A stretch of DNA of 39,553 nt from Leuconostoc carnosum (lineage in GTDB: Bacteria; Bacillota; Bacilli; Lactobacillales; Lactobacillaceae). Location: positions 1-39,553 of the forward strand of contig NZ_JACHGL010000002.1 of NCBI RefSeq assembly GCF_014207505.1. Direction: 5' to 3'. The notes under the pieces were generated by a model. It was given only the letters and a program-made list of their open reading frames with translations. It was not told where the DNA came from and did no database searches. Positions 1 to 7,290 of this stretch are shown one piece after another (within the stretch, counting starts at the first letter, position 1; each line of letters begins with the position of its first letter). Position numbers and translations under genes: made by a program.

Positions 1-116
1 ATACAATGGGGTCTGGTAGCACTGGTGTTACTGCTGTGAATGTAGATCGAGATTTTATTGGGATTGAGTTGGATCCGAGATATTTTGAAATAGCAGAGCA
101 ATGTATTGATAAGTGA
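1..116 (+). CDS. DNA methyltransferase, C-terminal end only (phage type)
   Basis: Partial gene cut by the window start; the reading frame begins at base 3 and ends at a TGA at 114-116. The visible residues include [10 protein letters not shown], followed by an acidic IELDP stretch and FEIAEQCI. This is the FxGxG S-adenosylmethionine-binding motif and following strand near the C-terminus of beta-class N6-adenine/N4-cytosine DNA methyltransferases. In phages of lactic acid bacteria such genes sit shortly before the terminase genes, and a broken small terminase gene lies 1.4 kb downstream, so I infer a prophage methylase. Target specificity cannot be read from this tail. Confident in the family, not in the substrate. 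Confidence 0.75.
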   Translation, partial: TMGSGSTGVTAVNVDRDFIGIELDPRYFEIAEQCIDK

Positions 117-197
117 TAATTAAAAGTTTGGAAAAATACTAAATTTTTAATGTATAATGACTTATATATTAATTCAAATATACATGGGGAACTAGAG

Positions 198-665
198 ATG
201 ATATCAAACAAAAAAGACATTAAGAATTTTGCAACAACAGCTTTGAGGATTGCAGTATATTCTACGTTACCTGGAAGTGTTTCGTTGATAACAAAAAAAA
301 CACAAGACTCTGAAGGAAACATAGTTGAAGTTAATAAGACTAATGATGAATTAGACGAGGATCTCACTAAAGTTGAATTTTGGTCAGAAATGACTAAGAA
401 AAAGGCACAAGTAGCTCAAGAAATGGCAATTGCTAATCGTATTTCAACAGCTGAAACAGTTGAAATAGAGGAGTTCTTTGACAAAAACGCTGAAGGAAAT
501 CTGGGAGTTGACTATTCAAAAGGCGCTAACATCGGTGGAAAAGGGCAAAATGTATCGAAACGGATATATCGTTTCACTGGATTCAACGACAATACCGATG
601 GTGTATCTGAAATACTGAAGTCAGTTATGGGATTAGGTGATAGTAATGAACAGGAAATTAAATAA
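198..665 (+). CDS. Hypothetical protein, prophage remnant
   Basis: Not recognised. An upstream in-frame ATG at 150 has no Shine-Dalgarno sequence. The ATG at 198 has GGGGA seven bases before it, so I start there (155 aa). The protein is hydrophilic, with a short non-polar stretch near the N-terminus (ATTALRIAVYSTLPGSVSL), a charged middle rich in E, D and K, and a Gly-rich segment (GANIGGKGQN). It has no clear membrane helix or catalytic motif. It sits 30-80 bases after the methyltransferase stop and probably belongs to the same phage transcript. It could be a cargo gene rather than a structural one. Base composition is AT-rich like the rest of this remnant. Confidence 0.55.
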   Translation: MISNKKDIKNFATTALRIAVYSTLPGSVSLITKKTQDSEGNIVEVNKTNDELDEDLTKVEFWSEMTKKKAQVAQEMAIANRISTAETVEIEEFFDKNAEGNLGVDYSKGANIGGKGQNVSKRIYRFTGFNDNTDGVSEILKSVMGLGDSNEQEIK

Positions 666-748
666 TATTATATTTTCTAAAGAATAAAGTAGCTGAGTAG
701 TTATTTTATTCTTACATGATAGGTTATTCAATTTGCGTAGAGTAAATC

Positions 749-857
749 ATGAATGAAGCAAATAACCAATGTGAGCGCTTGCGTGCAGAAAGTATCTGAA
801 GTCTTGGATAACAGGCAAATTGATTATAGTTGGCACATGATGTGGATGAGGAAGTGA
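749..857 (+). pseudogene. Possible small phage ORF, frameshifted
   Basis: An ATG at 749 opens a 16-codon reading frame (MNEANNQCERLRAESI) that stops at 797-799. An overlapping frame shifted by one base (from GTG at 771) continues to 857 with LDNRQIDYSWHMMWMRK at its end. That resembles the short proteins often found next to terminase genes in phages. The two halves could be one gene split by an indel. There is no good ribosome binding site, so this is a weak call. Confidence 0.2.
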
Positions 858-921
858 TAATTTAATTTTAACCAACATATCTGCTTTCTAGTAGTATAAT
901 TATTGCTATTGGAGGTTGGAG

Positions 922-1461
922 ATGGAATTTTTAGGATTAGATGTTGGTAGTTGGGCGGATTGGGTGAGTGGCATAGGTTCTTTTGTTGCCATTATATTTA
1001 TTTATATTCAAATTAAACAGAGTGATCAGCATCAGCGAGAAAATCTTTATTATAATTTTAAGATTGCGATTGGTCAAAGAAGAATGGTCAAATCTGATGG
1101 TATATCATCTGAATATGAATTGATATTTTGGGGAACAAATGATGGGCATGTTTCAGGATCATTTAAATTTATAGGATTTTGTACCCCAGATACTTTTGAT
1201 TATACTAACAAAGAACATATTTCTGGGGTTGTCACTGATACACATAAAAAAATAGAAGAGTTAGATTCAACGTATAGTTTAGGCATAAAATGTAGGGAAT
1301 TTGAAAAAGTAGAATCTGGTGGTGTTTCTTCCGAGATAACTGTCCCCATGAATGCTATTGACTTAAACTATAAAGAAAATGAAACGGTTTGTGTTGTATA
1401 CATGGATCCTTTGGGAAAGTTATACAAAAATGATTTATTACCACGTGATGAGGAAGACTAA
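922..1461 (+). CDS. Hypothetical protein with one N-terminal membrane helix
   Basis: Start chosen at the ATG at 922 because GGAGG (911-915) lies six bases before it; a TTG slightly upstream overlaps that site. The 179-aa product has a single predicted membrane helix near residues 10-30 (WVSGIGSFVAIIFIYIQI) followed by a polar tail KQSDQHQRENLYY, then a soluble domain rich in beta-type residues. This layout is common among small phage or genomic-island proteins of unknown role. I recognise no catalytic motif. It lies between the methyltransferase and the small terminase remnant and has its own terminator just after its stop. It may be a moron gene (independent cargo). Function unknown. Confidence 0.6.
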   Translation: MEFLGLDVGSWADWVSGIGSFVAIIFIYIQIKQSDQHQRENLYYNFKIAIGQRRMVKSDGISSEYELIFWGTNDGHVSGSFKFIGFCTPDTFDYTNKEHISGVVTDTHKKIEELDSTYSLGIKCREFEKVESGGVSSEITVPMNAIDLNYKENETVCVVYMDPLGKLYKNDLLPRDEED

Positions 1462-1479
1462 GCGCATAAGCGCTTTTTA
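1460..1479 (+). terminator. Rho-independent terminator after the membrane ORF
   Basis: AAGCGC and GCGCTT pair around the loop ATAA, followed by TTTATTTT. The hairpin overlaps the stop codon of the preceding gene. The stem is short, so it may be leaky. Confidence 0.6.
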
Positions 1480-1517
1480 TTTTGCACTAAAACATTGAAA
1501 AGAGGTGGCACAATGAC

Positions 1518-1978
1518 ATGAAATTAACACCGAAACAGAAGAAGTTGCTGATGAGTATATCCGAACCGGAAATGTAACGCAGTCGGCTATTGAAGCAGGG
1601 TATAAACAAGCACATGTTCAAGGGTCTCAAAACTTAGAAAAACTTAGTGTTAAAGAGTACATAGCTATAAGGCTGAAACAGGTTGAAACAACTACACAGA
1701 TGAGTCAAACAGAGGCTTTAGAATTGTTAGCTAAATTTGCACGTGGAGATGTTAAAGAAACAGTTGTTGTTGGCACCACAATGGGAGCAGAAACAGTTGA
1801 AAAAGAACTGGATCATAAAACGCAACTCAACGCAATTAAAGAGGTCTTGCGTTTTAGCAAGTTTAGTAATGATATTACCGAACAACAGGTACGCAAAGCG
1901 AAGGCTGATGCTGACATGGCGGAAGCTAAGGTTAAATTGTTAGATGGGAACAACGGTGAAATTCAACCTGAAGGATAA
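1518..1978 (+). pseudogene. Phage terminase small subunit, frameshifted
   Basis: AGAGGTGG precedes an ATG at 1518 that starts MKLTPKQKK, the usual N-terminus of Terminase_2-type small subunits (the DNA-recognition part of the phage packaging motor). At 1545-1547 the frame shifts: a missing base turns an expected F-A-D-E-Y into L-L-M-S, and translation would stop about ten codons later. In the shifted frame the protein continues ADEYIRTGNVTQSAIEAGYK, a helix-turn-helix typical of TerS, then runs without interruption to 1978. It ends with a charged helix rich in A, D and K. With the missing base restored the length is about 154 aa, normal for the family. No large terminase gene follows, so the packaging module is lost. 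Confidence 0.8.
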
Positions 1979-2024
1979 GAATGACTAAGCTCATGTTTTA
2001 CATTTTTATCAGATGATTGTAAAT

Positions 2025-2058
2025 AAAAAAACAAGCTCACTTACGAGCTTGTTTTTTT
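2025..2058. terminator. Bidirectional terminator between prophage remnant and speG
   Basis: Perfect 14-bp stem (AAAAAAACAAGCTC / GAGCTTGTTTTTTT) with a 6-base loop. It has a T-run on both strands, so it can end the phage remnant transcript from the left and the thyA-speG transcript from the right. Confidence 0.85.
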
Positions 2059-2066
2059 ATTTGTGG

Positions 2067-2570
2067 TTAATTTTTACTTGTGAATTCGTTAGCTAAGATG
2101 CCCATCATTAGACTATCATGGTAGCGGCCTTCGGCAAAAAAATGCTGACGGAGGATACCTTCTTCAATAAAGCCAACTTTTTTATAAATATGAATAGCTG
2201 CGCTATTATCGACATCAACATAAAGGTAAACTTTGTGCATATTTAGTACTTTAAAAGCATAGTCGATACCAGATTTCATAGCTAATTGTGCATAACCATG
2301 GCCTTGGTAGTCTGAATTAATGATAATTTGTATTTCAGTGTGTCGATGCAACGGATCAATATCAACAAGTTCAACGACGCCAATAAATTGTTCATCATTT
2401 TCCACAACAAAACGACGTTCTGTTTGATCTAATATATGTCTTTCATATAATATTTGCAATTCATCAAAAGAGGTATAGGCTTCTTGAAACCATAGTGCCA
2501 TCACTTTTCGTGAGTTTTCTTGTTGATAAATATAAGGTAAATCTCCTTTTTCAAGTGGTCTGATTTTCAT
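2067..2570 (-). CDS. speG: Spermidine N-acetyltransferase-like GNAT protein
   Basis: The 167-aa product is of normal SpeG length and matches that family closely along its length. It has an N-terminal acidic region (LWFQEAYTSFDEL), the segment HILDQTERRFVVE, a central strand FIGVVELVDIDPLHRHTEIQIII, and the acetyl-CoA binding loop near residues 90-98 (YQGHGYAQLA, the Q/R-x-x-G-x-G/A motif). YLYVDVDNSAAIHIYKKVGF follows. The family acetylates spermidine or spermine with acetyl-CoA to limit polyamine excess, in the cytoplasm. The start ATG follows thyA's stop by 10 bases with AAAGG between, so the two are co-transcribed. A related RimJ/RimL-type N-acetyltransferase is the alternative. Confidence 0.75.
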   Translation of the reverse strand: MKIRPLEKGDLPYIYQQENSRKVMALWFQEAYTSFDELQILYERHILDQTERRFVVENDEQFIGVVELVDIDPLHRHTEIQIIINSDYQGHGYAQLAMKSGIDYAFKVLNMHKVYLYVDVDNSAAIHIYKKVGFIEEGILRQHFFAEGRYHDSLMMGILANEFTSKN

Positions 2571-2580
2571 AGTTTACCTT

Positions 2581-3549
2581 TTAAACTGCAACTGGTGCTT
2601 TAATACCGGGTTCACTTTCGTAGTCCAAGACTTTGATATCTGCCATGGTGTAATCAAAAATTGATTTAACCTCGGGATTTAGCCATAATTTAGGCAAGTC
2701 ATGCATAGGACGTGAAATTTGTTCTTTAACCTGATCAACATGATTGCTGTAGATGTGTGTATCACCGATAGTATGAATGAAATCACCAACTTCGTAACCT
2801 GTTTGTGCTGCAACCATGTGTAGTAACAGTGAATATGAAGCGATATTAAATGGGACACCCAGGAAAAAGTCACCTGAACGTTGATATAGTTGCAGGCTAA
2901 TTTTACCATCAGCCACATAAAATTGGCTTAATACATGACATGAAGGCAAAGGTGCTTGTGGTGTTGTTTCAGGATTCCATGCTGTTAAAATCAAACGTCG
3001 TGAGTCTGGTGTGGTTTTAATCTGTTCGATCAAACGACTGACTTGATCAATGGTTGTATGATCAGCCGTGAAACTTTTAGTCTCCCAACGACGCCATAAT
3101 TTACCATAGACATCCCCAATGTAACCAAATGCTTCCATAAAGTCATCATCGTTTAAAATTTTATCAATAAAAATTTCTTTTTGCTGTTGATATATTGCTG
3201 CAAATTGTTCATCTGCTTGCGCACGGTGGCTAAAATTGGTCATATCGGGACCATCATATTGGTCAGAATTAACCCAATTCTTAAAAGCCCATTCATCCCA
3301 AATATGGTTTTTGTGTTGCAATAAGAAGCGGATATTGTTATCTCCACGTAAAAACCATAGTAATTCTGATTTAATCAAACCAAAATAAACTTTTTTAGTT
3401 GTTAAAAGTGGAAAGCCTTCTTGTAGATTAAAGCGCATCTGCGACCCAAATAAAGAGTAAGTGCCCGTACCGGTACGATCAGTTTTAAGGGTACCTTCAT
3501 TGAGAATTTTCTGGGCGAGATTAAGATATTGCTGTTCATTTTTAGACAT
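2581..3549 (-). CDS. thyA: Thymidylate synthase
   Basis: Cytoplasmic enzyme that methylates dUMP to dTMP using 5,10-methylene-THF. The sequence is a clear Thy[17 protein letters not shown] near residue 25, the lactobacillus-type insertion around 90-145, the catalytic cysteine in LPSCH (about Cys204), [10 protein letters not shown] before it, [17 protein letters not shown], and the C-terminal IKAPVAV that closes the active site. I take the ATG at 3549 (322 aa) because family members begin at [13 protein letters not shown]; an upstream in-frame TTG adds 12 residues with no family match. SD quality at the chosen start is poor (AGGA about 14 bases upstream). Downstream speG is in the same operon. 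ComEB, which supplies dUMP, lies upstream on the same strand. Confidence 0.96.
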   Translation of the reverse strand: MSKNEQQYLNLAQKILNEGTLKTDRTGTGTYSLFGSQMRFNLQEGFPLLTTKKVYFGLIKSELLWFLRGDNNIRFLLQHKNHIWDEWAFKNWVNSDQYDGPDMTNFSHRAQADEQFAAIYQQQKEIFIDKILNDDDFMEAFGYIGDVYGKLWRRWETKSFTADHTTIDQVSRLIEQIKTTPDSRRLILTAWNPETTPQAPLPSCHVLSQFYVADGKISLQLYQRSGDFFLGVPFNIASYSLLLHMVAAQTGYEVGDFIHTIGDTHIYSNHVDQVKEQISRPMHDLPKLWLNPEVKSIFDYTMADIKVLDYESEPGIKAPVAV

Positions 3550-3646
3550 GTGTTTGACAGAGTCCTGTTGGTGATGAAATTTCAATCATTATCATATGAT
3601 GACCGTTAAATATTAAATTTCAAACAGACATGGACGTTGTTCCTTT

Positions 3647-3683
3647 CAATTATTCGCTTAACTTAAATATTAACGAATAATTG
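3647..3683. promoter_or_regulatory. Perfect 10-bp inverted repeat in the thyA leader
   Basis: CAATTATTCG (3647-3656) and CGAATAATTG (3674-3683) form a perfect inverted repeat with a 17-base spacer. It lies in the 214-base gap between comEB and thyA, about 100 bases before the thyA start. Reading the - strand, a weak TTGCTT-N17-TAATAT promoter overlaps the arms, so the repeat could be an operator or an RNA hairpin. There is no T-run after it, so it is not a standard terminator. The rest of the gap (3550-3763) is AT-rich without a gene. Confidence 0.4.
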
Positions 3684-3763
3684 GCAAACAAGCAAATTTA
3701 TAAGTATTTAAAAATGATAAAACATTTGTTATTTTTTGATTCGTTTTGATGAGTTACGACCAA

Positions 3764-4246
3764 TTATTCATGTGAGATAAATTGGTTTAAATCAATTTGT
3801 TTAGCCGTTTCTGAGGAAAAGGGGACTTGTTGTAAGGGCACATTTTTCCTTGATAATAGTTCTTCAGCAAAAGGGTCGTTACGGTAGTTACGCATAAAAT
3901 TGATTTTTGTTACACCAGCTTGTAATAGTAGTTTTGTACAGTGAATGCAAGGGACATCAGTCACATATACCGTGGCACCATTAACAACGATCCCCATTTG
4001 AGCAGCTTGCATCAAAGCATTTTGTTCAGCGTGGACAGCACGAATGCAGTGACCATCAACAATGAGGTCGCCGACTTCGGTACAATGTGGTGTACCAGCA
4101 ACTGAGCCGTTGTAACCACTTGCAATGATCCGATTATTTTTGACAATGACAGCGCCAACATGCAGTCGTGTACATGTTGATCGTGTTGATAATATGGCGG
4201 ATTGGGCAATGAAATATTGATCCCAACTCATACGTTTATCCAACAT
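3764..4246 (-). CDS. comEB: dCMP deaminase (ComE operon protein 2 family)
   Basis: Zinc-dependent deaminase converting dCMP to dUMP, the substrate of ThyA. The zinc and catalytic motifs are visible: HAE at about residues 72-74 (VHAEQNAL) and PCxxC at 99-103 (PCIHC). The extra dCMP-deaminase features CTRLHVGAVIV, YNGSVAGTPHC and the GHCIRA segment are also present. I start at the ATG at 4246 because TTGGAG lies just before it with a six-base spacer; the in-frame TTG at 4258 is part of that SD. The length of 160 aa is normal. It is divergent from folD and upstream of thyA. The name comEB comes from Bacillus, where it lies in a competence operon; here there are no com genes nearby, so the role is pyrimidine salvage. 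Confidence 0.92.
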   Translation of the reverse strand: MLDKRMSWDQYFIAQSAILSTRSTCTRLHVGAVIVKNNRIIASGYNGSVAGTPHCTEVGDLIVDGHCIRAVHAEQNALMQAAQMGIVVNGATVYVTDVPCIHCTKLLLQAGVTKINFMRNYRNDPFAEELLSRKNVPLQQVPFSSETAKQIDLNQFISHE

Positions 4247-4317
4247 AGTAAACTCCAATGGATTTATTTGTTAAAATGAATATAACACAAATTGATAACT
4301 AACGAAGGAGATTTTTA

Positions 4318-5175
4318 ATGACAGAAATTCTTGATGGGGCGGCAGTTGCTAAATTAACAAACGTCCAAACGGCTGAGCGTGTCGCACAATTAGATAAGCC
4401 AGTGACACTAGCTGTGATATATGATCCTAAAAATGATGGTAGTCGCTTGTATGTTGGGATGAAATCAAAAAAAGCATCAGCGCTCGGTATCCAAACACGT
4501 GATATTCCAACCGATGCTAATGCAACAACGCAAAGTATCATCTCGTTAGTTGAACAATTAAATGCTGACGATACTATCTCAGGTATTCTTGTACAGAGCC
4601 CCTTAGCCAAAGGTGTTAAGGAGCGTGAGGTGTTTTCAGCTGTTGCACCACATAAAGATGCTGACGGATTAGGTGCAACTGTTCAGGGAATGCTATTCGG
4701 TGATGCGCCATCGGATTATACAGTTGCTGCAACACCACAGGGTGTGATGTCACTATTAAAGCACTATGACATTGAGCTTGCTGGTAAAAAGGCACTAGTC
4801 ATTGGCCGTTCACAATTATTCGGTCGACCAATGTTTGCTTTGTTAACCAATGCCGATGCGACAGTCACTTTGGCTCACCGCTATACATCGTCAGAAATAC
4901 TCAAATCTTATCTAAAAATGGCAGATATTGTCGTTGTTGGCGTTGGTATACCAGAATTTATTCAAGGAACTGATTTGAAGCAAGGCGTAACAGTCATTGA
5001 TGTTGGGATGAATTACGTGGATGGTAAGGCGGTTGGCGATGTTGACTTTCAATCGGTTCAAGGTATCGCTGACTTCATTACACCTGTTCCAGGTGGTGTC
5101 GGACCAATGACAATCGCAACATTATTAGAAAATACGGTTACTTTAGCAGAAAACTATTCAGCCAAAAATAGTTGA
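4318..5175 (+). CDS. folD: Bifunctional methylene-THF dehydrogenase / methenyl-THF cyclohydrolase
   Basis: Interconverts 5,10-methylene-THF and 10-formyl-THF using NADP(H), linking the one-carbon pool to ThyA and purine synthesis. Motifs: YVGMKSKKASALGI with the catalytic lysine near residue 53, the substrate loop GILVQSPLAKGV near 100, KDADGLG near 116, the cofactor segment VIGRSQLFGRPMFALL near 161, VIDVGMN near 225, and the signature TPVPGGVGPMTIATLL near the C-terminus. The length of 285 aa is normal. The loop usually reads QLPLP; here it is QSPLA, a departure at positions next to the catalytic Gln, with Gln kept. AAGGAG lies eight bases before the ATG. The gene is monocistronic, with a hairpin terminator after it. 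Confidence 0.95.
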   Translation: MTEILDGAAVAKLTNVQTAERVAQLDKPVTLAVIYDPKNDGSRLYVGMKSKKASALGIQTRDIPTDANATTQSIISLVEQLNADDTISGILVQSPLAKGVKEREVFSAVAPHKDADGLGATVQGMLFGDAPSDYTVAATPQGVMSLLKHYDIELAGKKALVIGRSQLFGRPMFALLTNADATVTLAHRYTSSEILKSYLKMADIVVVGVGIPEFIQGTDLKQGVTVIDVGMNYVDGKAVGDVDFQSVQGIADFITPVPGGVGPMTIATLLENTVTLAENYSAKNS

Positions 5176-5183
5176 GAATGATA

Positions 5184-5250
5184 AAACCATCTATTAACTG
5201 CCCAGATTATGAGTTAATCTGATAATGGTAGCGGATAGATGGTTTCTTTA
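5184..5250. terminator. Terminator between folD and busR
   Basis: Outer arms AAACCATCTAT (5184-5194) and ATAGATGGTTT (5235-5245) are perfectly complementary. Inside them a second hairpin CAGATTA / TAATCTG can form. The run TTTCTTTAATT follows on the + strand and AAAA on the other side, so it can serve both convergent genes. Confidence 0.7.
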
Positions 5251-5272
5251 ATTAATTTTTTTAGTAGCATTT

Positions 5273-5890
5273 TTATGAATAAATAAAATTTTGTACTGTT
5301 TGGGCAACAGTCTCATTACCGACAAAATATAATGTATCGCCTTTCTCAATGACCGCATAGGGACCAGGTGAGATAATCAGTTCTTCATTATGCAGTAGAG
5401 CAACAAGTGTGGCTCCTGTACTGTGCCACAAGGATAATTCTCCGATTGATTGACCAATTTTGGGGCTATCATGAGTTAATGTCAGTTCATAAGGGCTGAG
5501 AGGATTATGTTGTTGCACACGTTGTGTTTGGTCAAACAGTTTTGCTAATGATGATTCGAGTGATTTAAGTTCAATTTTTTGGTTGTTGATTAACTGGTTA
5601 ATTTCAGCATGAGTAGTTTGAATATCTGACGTTTCTTGCGCTTGGTTGAGAAAAGTTTTAGCTTTCTGACGTGATAAAATTTCAACGCCACTGCCATGAA
5701 TTGGTTTAACGATTTGCAAATCGGCTAAAAGACTAATTGCTTTACGTGCAGTTTCAGACGAAACACCAAATGTTGCCGATAAAGTTGACCGGGCATGCAA
5801 TTTACTGCCAACAGTATATTCATTATCGGCTATTTTTTGTGCAATTTGATAAGCAATTTTTCGATATCTTGGTTCTCTAATTGTTGGCAT
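5273..5890 (-). CDS. busR: BusR-type repressor: GntR winged helix plus RCK_C domain
   Basis: Cytoplasmic transcription factor of 205 aa. The N-terminus (about 1-70) is a GntR-like winged helix: YRKIAYQIAQKIADNEY, LHARSTLSATFGVSSETARKAISLL, VKPIHGSGVEIL. A coiled linker (about 85-125) leads to a C-terminal RCK_C/TrkA-C domain (about 130-205, IGELSLWHSTGATLVALL and GPYAVIEKGDTLYFVG). This combination is that of BusR, described in lactococci and streptococci as a c-di-AMP-responsive repressor of the BusA betaine importer. The gene is divergent from busAA-busAB, which supports the name. I start at the ATG at 5890 with GGGAG six bases upstream; upstream in-frame codons lack an SD and lie in the operator region. 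The ligand is inferred from the family. Confidence 0.88.
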   Translation of the reverse strand: MPTIREPRYRKIAYQIAQKIADNEYTVGSKLHARSTLSATFGVSSETARKAISLLADLQIVKPIHGSGVEILSRQKAKTFLNQAQETSDIQTTHAEINQLINNQKIELKSLESSLAKLFDQTQRVQQHNPLSPYELTLTHDSPKIGQSIGELSLWHSTGATLVALLHNEELIISPGPYAVIEKGDTLYFVGNETVAQTVQNFIYS

Positions 5891-5921
5891 AGCGTGCTCC
5901 CAATAGTTGGAAGTTTGACAA

Positions 5922-5957
5922 AAGTGATATTTTGTGACAAAATAAAATACATCACTT
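5922..5957. promoter_or_regulatory. Candidate bipartite BusR operator
   Basis: AAGTGAT (5922-5928) and ATCACTT (5951-5957) are perfect inverted half-sites separated by exactly 22 bases. A related pair, GTGACA (5934-5939) and TGTCAC (5985-5990), overlaps the same region. The sites lie between busR and busAA and touch the -35 element of the proposed busA promoter. BusR is known to read two half-sites held at a set distance; that this pair is the operator is inference. Confidence 0.6.
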
Positions 5958-5983
5958 ACAGGCAACTTTATTAAAAATATAAG
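5955..5983 (+). promoter_or_regulatory. Candidate busAA-busAB promoter
   Basis: CTTACA (5955-5960), a 17-base spacer and TATAAG (5978-5983). The -35 overlaps the right half-site of the operator, a layout suited to repression. The leader from here to the busAA ATG would be about 105 bases. Confidence 0.4.
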
Positions 5984-6096
5984 TTGTCACTTAGTAGTTG
6001 TTACCTTGAAGTATAAGGTAAATCGTAGGCAGAGTCAATGGAGAAAACAGAAGTCAGTGTATCTCATGATGCTGTACTTGATAATTGGAGGATTTA

Positions 6097-7290
6097 ATGG
6101 ATAAGGTAGAGATTAAACATCTCACTAAAATATTTGGTAAGCGACCAAAAGCTGCACTTAAGATGGTGAAGCAAAATAAAAGTAAAAATGAGATTGTTGA
6201 GAAGACAGGCAGTACTGTCGGTGTTTATGATATTAACATGACCATCGAAGATGGCGAAATTTTCGTCATCATGGGACTTTCCGGTTCAGGAAAATCAACA
6301 TTAATTCGATTATTGAATCGTTTAATTGAACCTACTGACGGTCAACTGTTTATTGATGGTCAAGAGATTACAAAATTTAATAAGAAACAAATGTTAGATA
6401 TTCGCCGCCAGAAAATGAGTATGGTGTTTCAAAATTTCGCACTTTTCCCACATCGTACAATTCTAGAGAACACAGAATATGGTTTGGAAATACAAGGGGT
6501 TGATAAGGCTGAGCGCCGTAAACGTGCTGAGAAGGCGCTAGACAACGCGCAATTACTAAGCTTTAAGGATCAGTATCCTAGCCAGTTATCGGGTGGTATG
6601 CAGCAACGAGTTGGCTTAGCACGTGCGTTAACCAATGATCCTGATATTTTATTGATGGATGAAGCCTTTTCTGCTTTAGATCCGTTAGTTCGTGGCGAAA
6701 TGCAAGACGAACTGCTCGAGTTACAAGCTAACGTTCAAAAAACAATTATTTTTATTACACATGATTTAAATGAAGCATTACATCTGGGCGACCATATCGC
6801 TATTATGAAAGATGGTCAGCTACAACAGGTTGGTACTGGTGAAGAAATTTTGACAAACCCCGCTAATGAGTATGTTAAAACATTTATTGGTGGCGTTGAT
6901 CGTTCTAAGGTTTTGACTGCTGAAAGTATTATGATTCCAGCATTGACAACAAACATTGATGTTGATGGACCAACAGTTGCTTTGCGTAAAATGTCTGATG
7001 AAGAAGTTTCTGGGTTGGTAGCTGTTAGTCGTAGTCGTCAATTATTAGGTTATTTGTCTTCAGATGAGGCAGTTTCGGCACGCCATGATAAAAGACCTTT
7101 GTCTGAAGTAGTAGTAGATATGCCAACCGTACAATTAGATACTTTAGTAGTAGATATTATGCCAATTATCTATGATGCACAGACACCTGTTGCTGTTGTT
7201 GATAATAACCATCATGTTCGTGGTGTTATCATCCGTGGTGGTGTGTTAGAAGCATTAGCTGGTGCGGAAGGAGATGATGGAAATGCTTAA
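6097..7290 (+). CDS. busAA: Glycine betaine ABC importer, ATPase subunit with CBS domains
   Basis: OpuA/BusA-type ATP-binding subunit that powers betaine uptake during osmotic stress; peripheral at the inner face of the membrane. 397 aa from the ATG at 6097 (TTGGAGGA at 6084-6091). In order: family N-terminal helix, Walker A LSGSGKST (about 61-68), Q-loop [10 protein letters not shown] (about 111), signature LSGGMQQR (about 164), Walker [13 protein letters not shown] (about 184) and H-loop His (about 222). Two CBS modules follow at about 265-390, ending in the acidic tail AGAEGDDGN. In OpuA the CBS pair and tail sense ionic strength, and the CBS pair has also been reported to bind c-di-AMP. 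The gene overlaps busAB by eight bases and is probably repressed by BusR. Confidence 0.95.
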   Translation: MDKVEIKHLTKIFGKRPKAALKMVKQNKSKNEIVEKTGSTVGVYDINMTIEDGEIFVIMGLSGSGKSTLIRLLNRLIEPTDGQLFIDGQEITKFNKKQMLDIRRQKMSMVFQNFALFPHRTILENTEYGLEIQGVDKAERRKRAEKALDNAQLLSFKDQYPSQLSGGMQQRVGLARALTNDPDILLMDEAFSALDPLVRGEMQDELLELQANVQKTIIFITHDLNEALHLGDHIAIMKDGQLQQVGTGEEILTNPANEYVKTFIGGVDRSKVLTAESIMIPALTTNIDVDGPTVALRKMSDEEVSGLVAVSRSRQLLGYLSSDEAVSARHDKRPLSEVVVDMPTVQLDTLVVDIMPIIYDAQTPVAVVDNNHHVRGVIIRGGVLEALAGAEGDDGNA

